From positions 62,001-126,000 of the forward strand of contig NW_024883072.1 of assembly GCF_019059575.1 (NCBI RefSeq): a stretch of DNA of 64,000 bases, given 5' to 3'. The notes beneath the pieces were generated by a model. The model did no database searches. It saw only the letters and a list, made by a program, of their open reading frames with translations, and had not been told where the DNA came from. The DNA comes from Amphibalanus amphitrite. Taxonomy: Eukaryota > Arthropoda > Thecostraca > Balanomorpha > Balanidae. The position numbers and the translations under genes are program-made. This document shows positions 1 through 21,789 of this stretch, piece by piece. How positions within the stretch are numbered: position 1 is the first letter of the stretch; each line of letters opens with the position of its first letter.

Positions 1-244
1 CCAATTTGCTTTCGAATGGTGTTTGATTCATGTCGATGTGTCGTCTAGAAGCATAGATATGGACGGAAATGTGAAGAGAATTTAAAAAAGAACTGTTCTG
101 AGGGCGTTGTTGGATGAAATTTGGGTGATACGGGGTCAAGACGGGTCAAAGGGGTCAGCCCCGGTCACTTTGGGTCAGGCCAGGTCACATAGGTCACCTC
201 TCGTCCGCTGGGATCAGCCCGGGCCACTGTTCTGCTTTTGTCTC

Positions 245-690
245 CACCACTACCCCTACTCCTACCACTACCCCTTCCACTACCCCTACCCCTACCCCTA
301 CCCCTACCACTACCCCTACCACTACCCCTACCCCTACCACTACTCCTACCCATACTCCTACCCCTACTCCTACCCATACTCCTACCCCTACCACTACCCC
401 TACCAGTCCATACCACTACCCCTACCCCTACCCCTACCCCTACCCCTACCACTACTCCTACCCATACTCCTCCCTACCACTACCCTACCACTACCCCTAC
501 TACTACCCCTGTCCCCTACTACTACCCCTACCACTACCCCTACCCCTACTACTACTCCTACCACTACCACTACCACTACCCCTACCACTACCACTACCAC
601 TACACCTACAGCTCTACCACTACCTCCTACCACTACCTCCTACCACTACCACTACCACTACCCGTACAACTACCACTACCTATCACTGGG
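245..690. repeat. CCACTACCCCTA minisatellite core, unit 1
   Basis: About 440 bp of nearly pure pyrimidine-A repeats mixing CCCTAC, CCACTA and CCTACTAC hexamers. The other strand is GGGGTAGTGGTAGG, so it holds many closely spaced G runs. Confidence 0.92.
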
Positions 691-1689
691 TCATGTCAGG
701 TCACGGAATAATTGGATCCAATCAGTACTAAAATATCAGACTTAAAGTGTTCCCAGCCCTGCTCCTATTCGTGCCATTCCATTACGCTTAATCGTATTTG
801 TCGGAAATGGCGCTTTGTGGCGTATGTGGCGCATTGCGACAAACGCGGCGCATTTTCACCCGGCGATTGAGCATGCATCCTGGCACCAAATTGCACCCAT
901 TTCGGACTATATTTGACAAAACTGTGGGATTTGCGGCAAAAATGGCGCCTTGTCACCAATGTGACGCATTGCGGCAAACGCGGTGCATTTGTATAATCGT
1001 ATCACAAACTGTTCCCATTGAATGAAAATCAACACATTCTCTAGCCACTTTTTATTCAAATTAAAACTTGCCCATCCGCCAGTGCGAGGCACCCGCCACC
1101 GATCGGCATGCATTTAGTTCACAAAGTTTGTCGACCCCGGCTCTCAATGAAGATCTACGAACCGATCAAAATTTCATTGGCGTTCTTCTAGCGCGCCCCA
1201 CGCGCGAACCGTGCACCCCAGCGAGTCGGAACCTAGAAAAGGCGCTGACCCGTTCTGTCACCTAGAAGGTGTGCAAATTTCAACCCCCTACGATATACTG
1301 TCTGCCCTGTAGGCCGGCTAAATTGAACCCACTACACGGCGTGGCGGACAGACAAACAAACAGATGGATCCTGTTCAAATAGTAGTATAGACAAGCGGCT
1401 GCGCCACTTGCTTTGCTGCGTGGTAGGAAAAAATTGCGGCACCAGCCAATTTGCTTTCGAATGGTGTTTGATTCATGTCGATGTGTTGTCTAGAAGCATA
1501 GATATGGACGGAAATGTGAAGAGAATTTAAAAAAGAACTGTTCTGAGGGCGTTGTTGGATAAAATTTGGGTGATACGATGTCAATACGGGTCAAAGGGGT
1601 CAGCCCCGGTCACCTTGGGTCAGGCCAGGTCACATAGGTTACCTCTCGTCCAGCTGGGATCAGCCCGGGCCACTGTTCTGCTTTTGCCT

Positions 1690-1988
1690 CCACCACTACC
1701 CCTACCCCTACCACTACCCCTACCCCTACCACTACCCCTACCACTACCCCTACCACTACCACTACTCCTACCCTTACCCCTACCACTAAATCTACCCCTA
1801 CCCCTACCACTACTACTACCCATACTCCTACCCCTACCACTATCCTACCACTACCCCTACTACTACCCCTACCACTACTACTACCCCTACCACTACCCCT
1901 ACCCCTACTACTACCCCTACCACTACCCCTACCCCTACCCCTACCCTACCCCTACCACTACCCCTACCCCTACACCTACCCCTACCAA
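1690..1988. repeat. CCACTACCCCTA minisatellite core, unit 2
   Basis: The shortest core of the four, about 300 bp. It is interrupted by single-base variants such as CTAAATCTAC near 1785. Confidence 0.92.
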
Positions 1989-2997
1989 CACCGCCGGGTC
2001 ATGTCAGGTCACAGAATAATTGGATCCAATCAGTACTAAAATATCAGACTTAAAGTGTTCCCAGCCCTGCCCCTATTCGTGCAATTCCATTACCCTTAAT
2101 CGTATTTGTCGGAAATGGCGCTTTGTGGCATATGTGGCGCATTGCGACAAACGCGGCGCATCTATACTTTTCGTTTGAGCACGTATCTTGCACCAAATTG
2201 CACCCTTATCGGGTCATATTTGACGAAACTATGCGATTTGCGGCAAAAATGGCGCCTTGTCACCAAAGTGGCGCATTGCGGCAAACACGGTGCATTTGTA
2301 TACTCGTATCACAAACTGTTTCCATTGAATGAGAATCAACACGTTCTCTCGCCACTTTTCATTCAAATTAATAACTTGCCGATCCGCCAATGCGAGGCAC
2401 TCGCCGCCGATCGGCATGCATTTAGTCCACAAAGTTTGTCGACCCCGGCTCTCAATTAAGATCTACGAACCGATCAAAATTTCATTGGCGTTCTTCCGGC
2501 GCGCCCCACGCGCGAACCGTGCACCCCAGCGAGCCGAAACCTAGAAAAGGCGCTGACCCGCTCTGTCACCTAGAAGGTGTGCAAATTTCAACCCCCTACG
2601 ATATACCGTCTGCCCTGTAGGCCGGCTAAATTGAACCCACTACACGGCGTGGCGGACAGACAAACAAACAAACAGATGGATCCTGTTCAAATAGTAGTAT
2701 AGACAAGCGGCTGCGCCACTTGCTTTGCTGCGTGGTAGGAAAAAGGTGCGGCACCATCAAATTTGCTTTCGAATGGTGTTCGATTCAAATCGATGTGTCG
2801 TCTAGAAGTATATATATGGACGGAAATGTGAAGAGATTTAAAAAAGAACTATTCTGAGGGCTTTGTTGGATGAAATTTGGCTGATACGGGGTCAAGACGG
2901 GTCAAGGGGTCAGCCCCGGTCACTTTGGGTCAGGCCAGGTCACATAGGTCACCTCTCGTCCGCTGGGATCAGTCCGGGCCACTGTTCTGCTTTTGCC

Positions 2998-3393
2998 TCC
3001 ACCACTACCCCTACCACTACCCCTACCACTACCCCTACCCCTACCACTACCCCTACCCCTACCACTACCCCTACCCCTACCACTACCCCTACCCCTACCA
3101 CTACCACTACCCCTACCTCTACCCCTACCACTACATCTACCCCTACCACTACTGCTACCCATACTCCTACCCCTACCACTACTACTACCCATACTCCTAC
3201 CCCTACCACTACCCCTACTACTACCCCTACTACTACCCCTACCACTACTACTATCCCTACCAGTCCCCTACTCCTACCACTACCCCTACCCCTACCCCTA
3301 ACACTACCCTACCCCTACCACTAACCCTACCACTACCCCTACCACTACCCCTACCACTACCCCTACCACTACCCCTACCCCTACCCCTACCAA
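2998..3393. repeat. CCACTACCCCTA minisatellite core, unit 3
   Basis: About 395 bp. A short 12-18 bp higher-order pattern (CCACTACCCCTACCCCTA) is regular in its first 120 bp and breaks down after about 3120. Confidence 0.92.
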
Positions 3394-4403
3394 CACCGCT
3401 GGGTCATGTCAATTCACAGAATAATTGGATCCAATCAGTACTAAAATGTCAAACTTAAAGTGTTCCCAGCCCTGCCCCTATTCGTGCCATTCCATTACGC
3501 TTAATCGTATTTGTCGGAAATGGCGCTTTGTGGCATATGTGGCGCATTGCGATAAACGCGGCGCATTTTCACTCGGCCATTGACCATGCATCTTGGCACC
3601 AAATTGCACCCATATCGGACTATATTTGACAAAACTGTGCGATTTGCGACGAAGATGGAGCCTTGGGACAAATGTGACGCATTGCGACAAACGCGGTGCA
3701 TTTGTAAACTCGTATCACAAACTATACCCATTTAGCGACAATTAACACATTTTCTCGCCACTTTTTATTCAAATTAAAAAACTTGCCCATCCGCCAATGC
3801 GAGGCACCCGCCACCGATCGGCATGCATTTAGTCCGCAAAGTTTGTCGACCCCGGCTCTCAATGAAGATCTACGAACCGATCAAAATTTCATTGGCGGTC
3901 TTCCAGCGCGCCCCACGCGCGAACCGTGCACCCCAGTGAGTCGAAACCTAGAAAAGGCGCTGACCCGCTCTGTCACCTAGAAGGTGTGCAAATTTCAACC
4001 CCCTGCGTCGTACCGTCTGCCCTGTAGGCCGGCTAAATTGAACCCACTACACGGCGTGGCGGACAGACAGACAAACAGACGGATCCTGTTCAAATAGTAA
4101 TATAGACAAGCGGCTGCGCCACTTGCTTTGCTGCGTGGTAGGAAAAAATTGCGGCATCAGCCAATTTGCTTTCGAATGGTGTTTGATTCATGTCGATGTG
4201 ACGTCTAGAAGCATAGATATGGACGGAAATGTGAAGAGAATTTAAAAAATACTGCTCTGAGGACTTCGTTGGATGAAAGTTGGGTGATACGGGGTCAAGA
4301 CGGGTCATAGGGGTCAGCCCTGGTCACTCTGGGTCAGGCTAGGTCACATAGGTCACCTCTCGTCTGATGGGATCAGCCCGGACCCCTGTTCTACTTTTGC
4401 CTC

Positions 4404-4872
4404 CACCACTACCCCTACCCCTACCACTACCCCTACCACTACCCTTACTACTACCCCTACCCCTACCCCACTACTACCCCTACCACTACCACTACCCCTA
4501 CCACTACTCCTACCACTACCCCTACCCCTACCCTACCCCTACCCCTACTACTACCCCTACCACTACCCCTACCCCTACTACTACTCCTACCACTACCCCT
4601 ACCCCTACCCCTACCACTACCCCTACCACTACCCTACCCCTACCCCTACTACTACCCCTACCCCTACTACTACCCCTACCACTACCCATACCACTACCCA
4701 TACCACTACCCCTACCACTACCCCTACCACTACCCCTACCACTACCCCTACCCCTACCCCTACTACTACCCCTACCACTACCCCTACCCCTACTACTACT
4801 CCTACCACTACCCCTACCCCTACCCTACCACTACCCTACCCCTACCTCTACCCCTACCCCTACCCCAACCAA
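4404..4872. repeat. CCACTACCCCTA minisatellite core, unit 4
   Basis: The longest core, about 470 bp, with internal duplication of CCCTACTACTACCCCTACCACTA blocks. Confidence 0.92.
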
Positions 4873-5585
4873 TACCGCTGGGTCATGTCAGGTCACAGAC
4901 CAATTGGATCCAATAAGTATTAAAACCATACTTAAAGTGTTCCCAGCCCTGCCCCTATTCGTGCCATTCCATTACGCTTAATCGTATTTGTCGGAAATGG
5001 CGCTTTGTGGCATATGTGGCGCATTGCGACAAACGCGGCGCATCTGAACCTGTTGGCTGAGCATGTATCCTGGCAACAAATTGTACCCTTATCGGACCAT
5101 ATTTGACAAAACTGTGCGATTTGCGGCAAAAATGACGCCCTGTGACCAATGTGACGCATTGCGGCAAACGCGATTCATTTGTACAATCTTATCACAAACT
5201 GTACCCATTTAGCAACAATCAACACATTTTTTCGCCACCATTTATCAAAATCAATAATTTCACCATCCTTCAATGCGAGGCACCCGCCGCCGATCGGCAT
5301 GCATTTAGCTCAGTAAGTTTGTCGACCCCGGCTCTCAATGAAGATCTACGAACCGATCAAAATTTCATTGGCGTTCTTCCAGCGCGCCCCACGCGCGAAC
5401 CGTGCACCCCAGCGAGTGGAAACCTAGAAAAGGCACTGACCCGCTCTGTCACCTATAAGGTGTGCAAATTTCAACCCCCTACGATATACCGTCTGCCCTG
5501 TAGGCCGGCTAAATTGAACCCACTACACGGCGTGGCGGACAAACAGACAGACAGACAGATGGATCCTGTTCAAATAGTAAGATAG

Positions 5586-6768
5586 ATTCTTGAATCTACT
5601 AATGACCTTGCAATCGACGCGTCAGGAATCCCTGATATTGTTTTATATCCAAATCAGGACATGGTAGCTGGCAAAAACTGAAATCTCCATTAGTGCTAAA
5701 ACAACATGTTTATTAAGGTATTGCCAAATAAGATCCAGTTTTAACAACAGAGAATGTATGATGTATTGTATATCTCACGACTTACCACAAAACTATGTAA
5801 ATAATGGCACAAATATAAAACACCTTACGTGTACGAGTAATTTCGCCCGCTAAAGCACAATGCGGTAATGCTAATGAGATCAAAGCCATCGCAAACAAAG
5901 CTCGATGTTATCCGCACACTAAGCCTGACGGGACAGGATAAAGCCTTGTTAACATCGCTATCTGCTTCAATCATTCGCTAACGGTCAGGACATTAAACGG
6001 CGTAATTGGGCCTGCTAATTGCTGGATGTTTTACAAAACGCTTCTGGATATTGTTGGTACAGTATGGATTTGAAACATGCATGCGACATAGGTAGTGTCT
6101 TTTTTAGCTGCCCAAAATGATGTAAAACAGTAATGTGATACGCCAGCATTTTGGTCAGTGTAATGATTGTAGTCACATCATTTTGTCCACTGAAACTCGT
6201 CCCCCCGTGCCAACGTGCAATGGCACCAGTGTGGCTTCTCTTCGACCACTGGCCTCTATTAGGGTGACCGGCGCCTGAGTTGGCACCAGATAGATCACCA
6301 TCGTCTACCCCAACCTCATGCGTCATCCTCCTTGCCCCCGCCCTCCAACCCAGAACAACCCTAGCGACCGCCCAGCAGCCCCGGCACACCAAACTCTGCA
6401 GCAGAACACCACGCGCGGACCGCTCTGATTGATACGATTACCCAACTGTCGGGAGTTTTTCTGCGGCAATTACTGAGCGAGGAATAGAGCGCGTGCGGCG
6501 TGCCGACTGTTGTTATTGGCGTGGCGCGGTCGGTGTCTGCGTCGGTTTCGTCTCACATTGCTGACGTCAGAGATGGGTTAAGGAGAGGAGAAACCCCACG
6601 CGACATGTGAACACGATTTAACTCTAGAAAAGTCGTTGTGTTGGCCAAATGTCGCCCGCGTGCTTTATAATTCAACCCAAAGGTAAATAATTATTTACCT
6701 GCGTATTTAGGACCATTAGCAAATAGCCGTCACTACAAATTACAATTTTATCTGTCTGTGTTCCGCAG
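5586..6768. other. Intron or flank, no recognised gene
   Basis: The sequence is unique-looking and AT-rich to about 6170, then mixed. I see no convincing exon on either strand. A 125-codon minus-strand frame at 6015-6392 resembles nothing I recognise. The stretch ends in a good 3' splice site (TTATCTGTCTGTGTTCCGCAG) for the exon at 6769, so at least its right part is intron. Confidence 0.6.
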
Positions 6769-16080
<9,312 letters not shown>

Positions 16081-18345
16081 GCGAGTTGAGTCACTGCGCG
16101 AAGTCGAGACGACTCTATAGTGACCGGAACTCATACCGGGGTGTGTAGGTGGCTGCTATGTGGTCAGGTGGTTACCAGACGGTTCTTAGACGGTTACCAG
16201 ACGGTGGTTGTGCTGGCCATTCGTCTGTGATCACCGCGCACATAACCGCACACCAGACGCCGGGACCGGAAACCTCTGCAGACTTCCGACCGCAAACCGA
16301 TGACGGACGCGTCTGGTAGTGGCTGGGGCCGAACTGAAGGGGTGGCGGTCCACCAGAGCCCGGTCGGGACGCTCTGAACCGGCGCACCTTTGGACTCGAG
16401 GGGAGAGGGACGGTGTGTCTGCGAATCATCAGCGCGCCGCGGACTGTGGGCGCTCCCCCGGTGTGGTGACGATGCAGAGGGGGCCAGCGGGCCGCCGTAT
16501 CATCTGAGGCTTCAGGACAGTCATCCCATGTGATAGGAATGAATGCGACGCCGCGCGGGCATTGATAGTGCGAGGGGTTATCGGTGCGGTGCTATTAGTG
16601 CCAGCGCAGGGTGCGTTGCTGCGTGTGAGTGTTTGAGATGTGGTTGATACGCGTATGAGCCCGGGTCTGTGGACGTAAAAGGACGGCTTTGTGTCACAGT
16701 GGCAAACGTTGTCGCTGACACCGACAGTTCACAGTGTCGTTTGCACAGCCTGATGTAACACAGTCCAGTATCGCCGTTTGTATCCAATCCTGTCGAAAGA
16801 GCGTTCCAGTCAGTGCGCGACACATGTTTTTACACTCGTCCGCTGCGTGTACGAGCTGCCTCCGCTGAGGTCGAGGGCCGGGCTGGACCGTACTCCCGCC
16901 CGAGGCACTGAGAACAGTGCTGGAACGTGTCCTCTGGTGGTTTACGCTGCCGTCAGGTGGCCATCAGCTGCCGGTCGCGTCCCGGACGCCGCTCAAACTC
17001 TACTCCCACCCTCCCTCTCTATTATACAACGTGAGGTCCAGCGTGACCCGTATATGAACCGACCGTGGTCTGGTCTGGTCTGGTATGAAACCTGATTTAT
17101 GGTCTGATTACTGAGCTACGGGGAGGTCGCTAGAGTGTCCCGCCTGCCCGCACTACGCGAGATTATTTATGTTTGTTTTGTATCTGCTGTAGGTAGCCAG
17201 GAAGTGCATAGCGCGTGACCGCACCGAGCCATTCTCTGTGCATTATTCGCGGACTGGGTGACTGCCATTGGTTTAATGAGGGCTCGATGAGTTTGCACTG
17301 GGCGTGCCGGCGAACTCTGTGCGCTGTGGTCACAGAGTGACCGTGTTTATATACGTGGCCGATGACTGGTACAACCCGTCAGCATTGCACGCTGTATTTA
17401 TACTCTGCTGACCGCCGGGCGCAGTGCAGTGGTGTGTGCGCGTCCCGGCCCCGGCCGGGTGACAAGGCTCACCCACCGAGAGCGAGACCGCGCCTCAGCC
17501 AATTAGGGGCGCTAATAATCCAGAGATACGCTCTCGGTGTCGAGCGCGTATGGGGCTGCTGCAGAGCGCTTTGAGTCGTGCACGCAGCGCTGGTATGTTC
17601 GATGGAGTGCATACTGCATATGCTGGTGTGAAGTCATCTTGGTCTCGTTTTCAGTATAATACATGCGTGCCATCATCGCCCATTCCGTGTGATGTCTGCT
17701 GCCGTTTGATCAGAAATCTCACTCGACTGTTTTCTCGTCATTCCCGATAGCAAAACTCCTGCTGAAGTCGCCCATACAGACAGCAGCTCGGGTTACGATT
17801 TTTCCCGATGGAACTGAACGGCCAGCCCAGAGGAGGGCTCGTTTGTGATAGGGCGCTGATTAGACCGGTAAACACTGCACGGGCCGCGGCCGGTCATGGA
17901 GGCGGACGTGCCTCTGGCCCGGCGACACACGAATTTGTAAACACTGCAGCTGCGCCGCCGACGGGCGGAGAGCTCTGAATGAGTTGTGAGGGGGCTGACG
18001 GTGGTGTGGTGATGAGAGGGTGGTCATAGCCGTGGGATGGGCGAGGTAGAACACACACAGAGCCGGTAGGCTAACCACAGCGGCTAACTGAGTAAGCAAA
18101 CGAAGTGTAAAAACGTTTAATTGTGCCGCATGGCGTCATTAGAGTCTGCAGCTAATCCATCATAAGCGCATGCCCTACGAGCATGTTCCTCGTGACATGC
18201 TCTGATCACGTTTCTCGATAAAGCTCGTGAGTCGTGATAACAAAGCGGGGACAATATTCAGAGTGCAGTGTGTGACGAACATAGCGATTTCTACATTGCG
18301 GACTTGGATTTAGATGAGACAAGAAACGTCTCGGCTCTCACATTA
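16081..18345. other. Downstream region, no confident gene
   Basis: The first part is probably the 3' untranslated region of the gene ending at 16080. I found no AATAAA before about 18673. Several 60-105 codon frames on both strands are GC-rich and unrelated to anything I recognise. Confidence 0.5.
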
Positions 18346-18348
18346 TTA

Positions 18349-18611
18349 AGGCCTGGCTACACTATGCGTTTTCTGCGTGCGTTTTTGCAGGTTTGCGTGT
18401 TTTGCGTAATATCGTTCTAGGAAAAAAGTTATAAACAATATGATTTTTACTTTGGTTATATACAAAAGCTAATATAACTCTTATGTAACTAAAATTTAAG
18501 GTGAAAAACATCACAAAAACGTAATATCGTTCCTTTTTCTAGAACGATATCACGCAAAACACGCAAACACGCAAAAAACGCACGAAGAAAACGCATAGTG
18601 TAGCCAGGCCT
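18349..18611. mobile_element. 263-bp MITE with ~80-bp inverted ends
   Basis: The left end AGGCCTGGCTACACTATGCG is matched inverted by the right end, and similarity continues through GTTTTGCGTRATATCGTTCTAG for about 80 bp. It is flanked by TTA at 18346-18348 and 18612-18614. A 3-bp TTA duplication is what PIF/Harbinger elements produce; that family label is inference. Confidence 0.85.
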
Positions 18612-18960
18612 TTACGCCATACCTACATAAATTTGTTGTTTCTTTTTTAATGGCTAGTAAAACCTTGGCTGTCTAAATAAAATGACTAAAGAAGAGACCA
18701 CAACCGGACCATTCATACCACAGGTAAACCAATCAGACCACAACGGGACCAGTGTGACCACAGCCAGACCAGTCAGCGACCACCACCGAAAGTACCAGAC
18801 CACGAACCATCGTCGCCACGACGAGCTGCCGTCCGGATGACGCCATTCAGCCACTAACGGTCACGGCCAGCGGCAGGGACGACAAAGCACCGGCGTCCAA
18901 CAGCCGGCTGAGATAACCCGCTTCCCGCAACTGCCCCCCCCCCCCCCCCAACTCCTACGG

Positions 18961-19256
18961 ACCGGGGAGGCTGTGCCAGCGCGGCGGTCTCATCACACTC
19001 TGTGGAAACGGTCAACACTCACGTCACTGTCAGCGCAGCGGCCAGCGGCAGTCGGATCTCTGTCTCATGAAGTCATGGATACGAGGCATATCCTGTTCCC
19101 GTTATCACAGTGGACAGGTATTCACTAAGTAGTGAATACGATAACGAGACTTGATTTGGGCCCATTCTCCGCGGCCAAGATCCACAGGACGTTTGGCTGG
19201 TTTGACCGTTTCCACAGAGTGTGATGAGACCGCCGCGCTGGCACAGCCTCCCCGGT
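18961..19256. repeat. Perfect 55-bp inverted repeat
   Basis: 18961-19015 and 19202-19256 are exact reverse complements (ACCGGGGAGGCTGTGCC.. and ..GGCACAGCCTCCCCGGT) around a 186-bp spacer. A run of 16 C lies just outside at 18934-18949. No clear target duplication was found. Confidence 0.9.
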
Positions 19257-20969
19257 TCACAGACGGGTAAGGGCTAAATGAGACAAGCGTTGTATCACGA
19301 ATGTTTCTTCGAATCAAACCTCACCATTTTCCAAAGCAAACCCCGATTCTTCGAACGCGCAACTGCCCGGCGCCGTCATCCGTATCCGCCGGGACGGGCC
19401 GACGCCAGTTTACGACGCGCGTCGTCTTCGACGCGGCGGCGGGTACTTCCGAGACGAGCCGGCGACTAAATTCGGCGCAGCGGCGCGCACAAAAAGCACC
19501 GCCAGTCGACTGCGATTTTACAGCCGCCGCCAACGATCATGACACGGCGCAGGCCAGTCAGCGCCGTCGGGGGGGGGGGGGGGTACCCACGGGGAGGGTG
19601 CGGAGACCCAGGGCACGCACAGACGTCGGCCGAGAGGCGGCCAGCCGTTTATGACCGTCGCGTCGCCAGGGATGCCATAAACAGGGCGGTATGGGCTCGG
19701 TGTGTGCCTCCGGGGAGTCTCAGACACTGGCTGCTCTGAGCTCCGCTGGCGCCTGCAGGGCCCCGACCGGCGGCCGCCCCGGGTTATGGGGACGTGGATT
19801 GGTCTCGTATGAAGAGGGTCCTCTCAGGCGGAGTGCCGCACACACACACACACGTGTGTTTTATGGTGGGGTACAGCAGATGGGGCCACGGCGGCGTTAG
19901 GGATGGAGGGATGGATCGAATCTATTTCCCTCGTCGAACACTGAACAGGGCGGCTGTATTTGGGGAGACGGCGGGCATCATCGCATTCTACCTAGTAACC
20001 CGACCGCCTCGCTTATTGCCGGCCTCAGCACCTCCTGCTCTGATGACTAGACATCACTGATGGTCGCCAATATCTGGAGTACTAGCGAAGCACCGGATGC
20101 ATCCCTTCCCTTTAGACATCGACTAAAAACGAAGAAATAATTCTCAAATTTGTTTTAGGGTTTCATGCATGAATGTATGTATGTATGTTGAATTACATGA
20201 TATACTCAGGGAGTTATTTAAGGTTACAATGAAGGGCAAGTGTAGTCAGAAAGAAACCAAACACCTACTCTCCAATAATGTCCTGGGAAAAAGTGAAGGC
20301 TACCCCAAACCCAGAGAGAACGGTGCTCAGTGCTTTGAAGTCCGTGTAATATGATGAAAAACGGTCGAGGCGCGAGCCATACTCCCCACCGTGTATCAGG
20401 CCAACGAATCACGTAGAATCAGATTTACATTAGCGGTACCGTCCATTTTCATCTTGAACGCTAATCCCCAGGTTTTGTAGGATCTACGTTAGCATCAACG
20501 TATGATGATACACGGACCTCCAACAGGTGGAGCCTCGAGGCTCTCGGATAACGAATCATTCGGCTGGCTAAAAATTATCCTGCAATAAGTTGCCTATTGA
20601 GTATCAAATGCACGGCACCCTTCTCCTTTATCGTCCGTACCCCGATTAGTTATAGTTAGCGGCTCCATCAGAAGCCATTTCGTCGATTGACGAAGGCTGT
20701 CTTAGAAAAGATGAAATGACATAATATACTTATGAAATTTCATTTTAGACACCTTCTCCGTCGCTTTGAGCCGTCTAGCTCAGCATAAGTAAGCGACTAA
20801 GTAATTACTAAAACATAAAACTGAGCAAATACACAGAAATACGAACTGTTTTGCCATAACCTATTAGAGGGCGCGACATAAACAAATTCCGCAGCCACGA
20901 CGGAGTTTAGCTGACTGGAATCTGATCTTTCTTCTCGATACGTGAAGCTGGTTTTTATCAGCACACAAC
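19257..20969. other. GC-rich stretch then plain sequence, no gene seen
   Basis: 19340-19800 is GC- and CpG-rich with a run of 15 G at 19569-19583. A short CA repeat lies near 19840-19856. From 20060 the sequence is AT-richer and featureless. The CpG-rich part could be a promoter, but no exon can be tied to it. Confidence 0.45.
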
Positions 20970-21101
20970 TTATTTGCTGGCTCCCCGCTGCCTTTCGTTG
21001 AACAGAGCGAGGACCGCCGCACACAGCGAGATGGGGGTCAGGTAGAATACAGGCAGTGTATGGAAGAAGCTACAGCGTCGAGATAAAACGGCTAACTGGT
21101 C
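20970..21101 (-). CDS. Possible terminal exon, hydrophobic C terminus
   Basis: On the minus strand, an acceptor-like TTGAGCCAG precedes 44 codons ending in TAA (20970-20972). The peptide contains a hydrophobic stretch (LPVFYLTPISLCAAVLALF) followed by a basic tail (NERQRGASK), and third positions are mostly G or C. This looks like a transmembrane tail, but no upstream exon was found and I recognise no family. It could be chance. Confidence 0.25.
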   Translation of the reverse strand, partial: DQLAVLSRRCSFFHTLPVFYLTPISLCAAVLALFNERQRGASK

Positions 21102-21351
21102 CTGGCTCAAGGTGTTCGAGCTAGAGCTGGTATCCACACTACGTTGCCCCTTCCTTGTGTTTTGCGTCACGGCATCTGAAGGCCTTAGCCATCGCCCAGG
21201 CTCCAGCTGTCCGCACTCACATGGGCGTAGGAACGGCTGGAACATTGTGGGTGCATGGGTGCAGAAATCCAGCCATGGCCGGTGAAGCGGCGGGGGGGGG
21301 GGGGGGGGGTAGGGAGCGACACCCGAGCGAAGGCTCGTTACGAGCTTTGAA

Positions 21352-21740
21352 GGGGTGTGGTGGCAAAATGTGGACCCGAGGACCCGGTCCAAAGAACCAG
21401 TCTGGGCCCGGGTCCAGACCGGTTCCTGGAAATTTTCTGACGGGCCCAACCGGGTCCTACCATAAACTATACATCTTGCACACTACACATTATTACAAAA
21501 TATGAAGTGAATGTTTCTTTGCACACAGTAGCTCATGAGTATTCCCAGTGGGAAATAGGCTGTTTTGCATGATGCAACTATGATTCCTACAAGTAGTTTG
21601 TATTAATTGACTTTTGGGAAACGGGTCCAACTGGTTCCGTTTCCAACTAAGACTGGTTCCGACTGGTTCCAGAAATGTCCAGCCGCGGGTCTGGTTCGAG
21701 TCTAGTTCCCAAAATTTTCATCTTTTACCACCTCTAGTGT
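21352..21740. mobile_element. Possible hAT-type MITE
   Basis: Loose inverted ends (GGTGGCAAAATGTGG at left, TCTTTTACCACCTC at right) enclose degenerate GGTCCGGTTC / GGACCCGG repeats. GGTGGCAAAA-like termini are common in hAT-derived MITEs. Limits and target duplication could not be fixed. A run of 18 G lies just before it at 21292-21309. Confidence 0.35.
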
Positions 21741-21789
21741 ATACCATGTCGAAAAGGTACCGACCGATAAGTGCATTTGGAAGCATTAA

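Larger units (their letters stand above)
1..5585. repeat. Tandem satellite array, four ~1.3-1.45 kb units
   Basis: Four successive units begin with the same sequence (CAATTTGCTTTCGAATGGTG) near 1, 1446, 2757 and 4161, and the last unit ends near 5585. Each unit has the same order: a unique leader ending in GGTCAGCCC..GGTCACATAGGTCACCTC, a pyrimidine-rich minisatellite core, a GGATCCAAT boundary, two diverged ~50-bp internal repeats (AATGGCGC..GCGACAAACGCGGCGCAT, near 810 and 942 in unit 1), a conserved ~450-bp tail, and a CAGACAAACAGA-type tract before a GGATCCTGTTCAAATAGTA end. Unit length varies mainly through the core. The window starts at a unit boundary, so the array probably continues to the left. 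No protein is supported; the reading frames through it are repetitive Pro/Leu/Thr/Tyr/His strings. Confidence 0.93.

Noticed and set aside
245-4872. Interstitial telomere repeats
   Set aside because: The hexamers are CCCTAC/CCACTA, not the arthropod TTAGG or vertebrate TTAGGG.
107-4981. Long Pro/Leu, Thr/Pro and Tyr/His frames
   Set aside because: They are translations of the CCACTACCCCTA minisatellite and lack splice sites or domains.
6015-6392. 125-codon minus-strand frame upstream of the membrane-protein exons
   Set aside because: No domain or splice context; composition changes midway.
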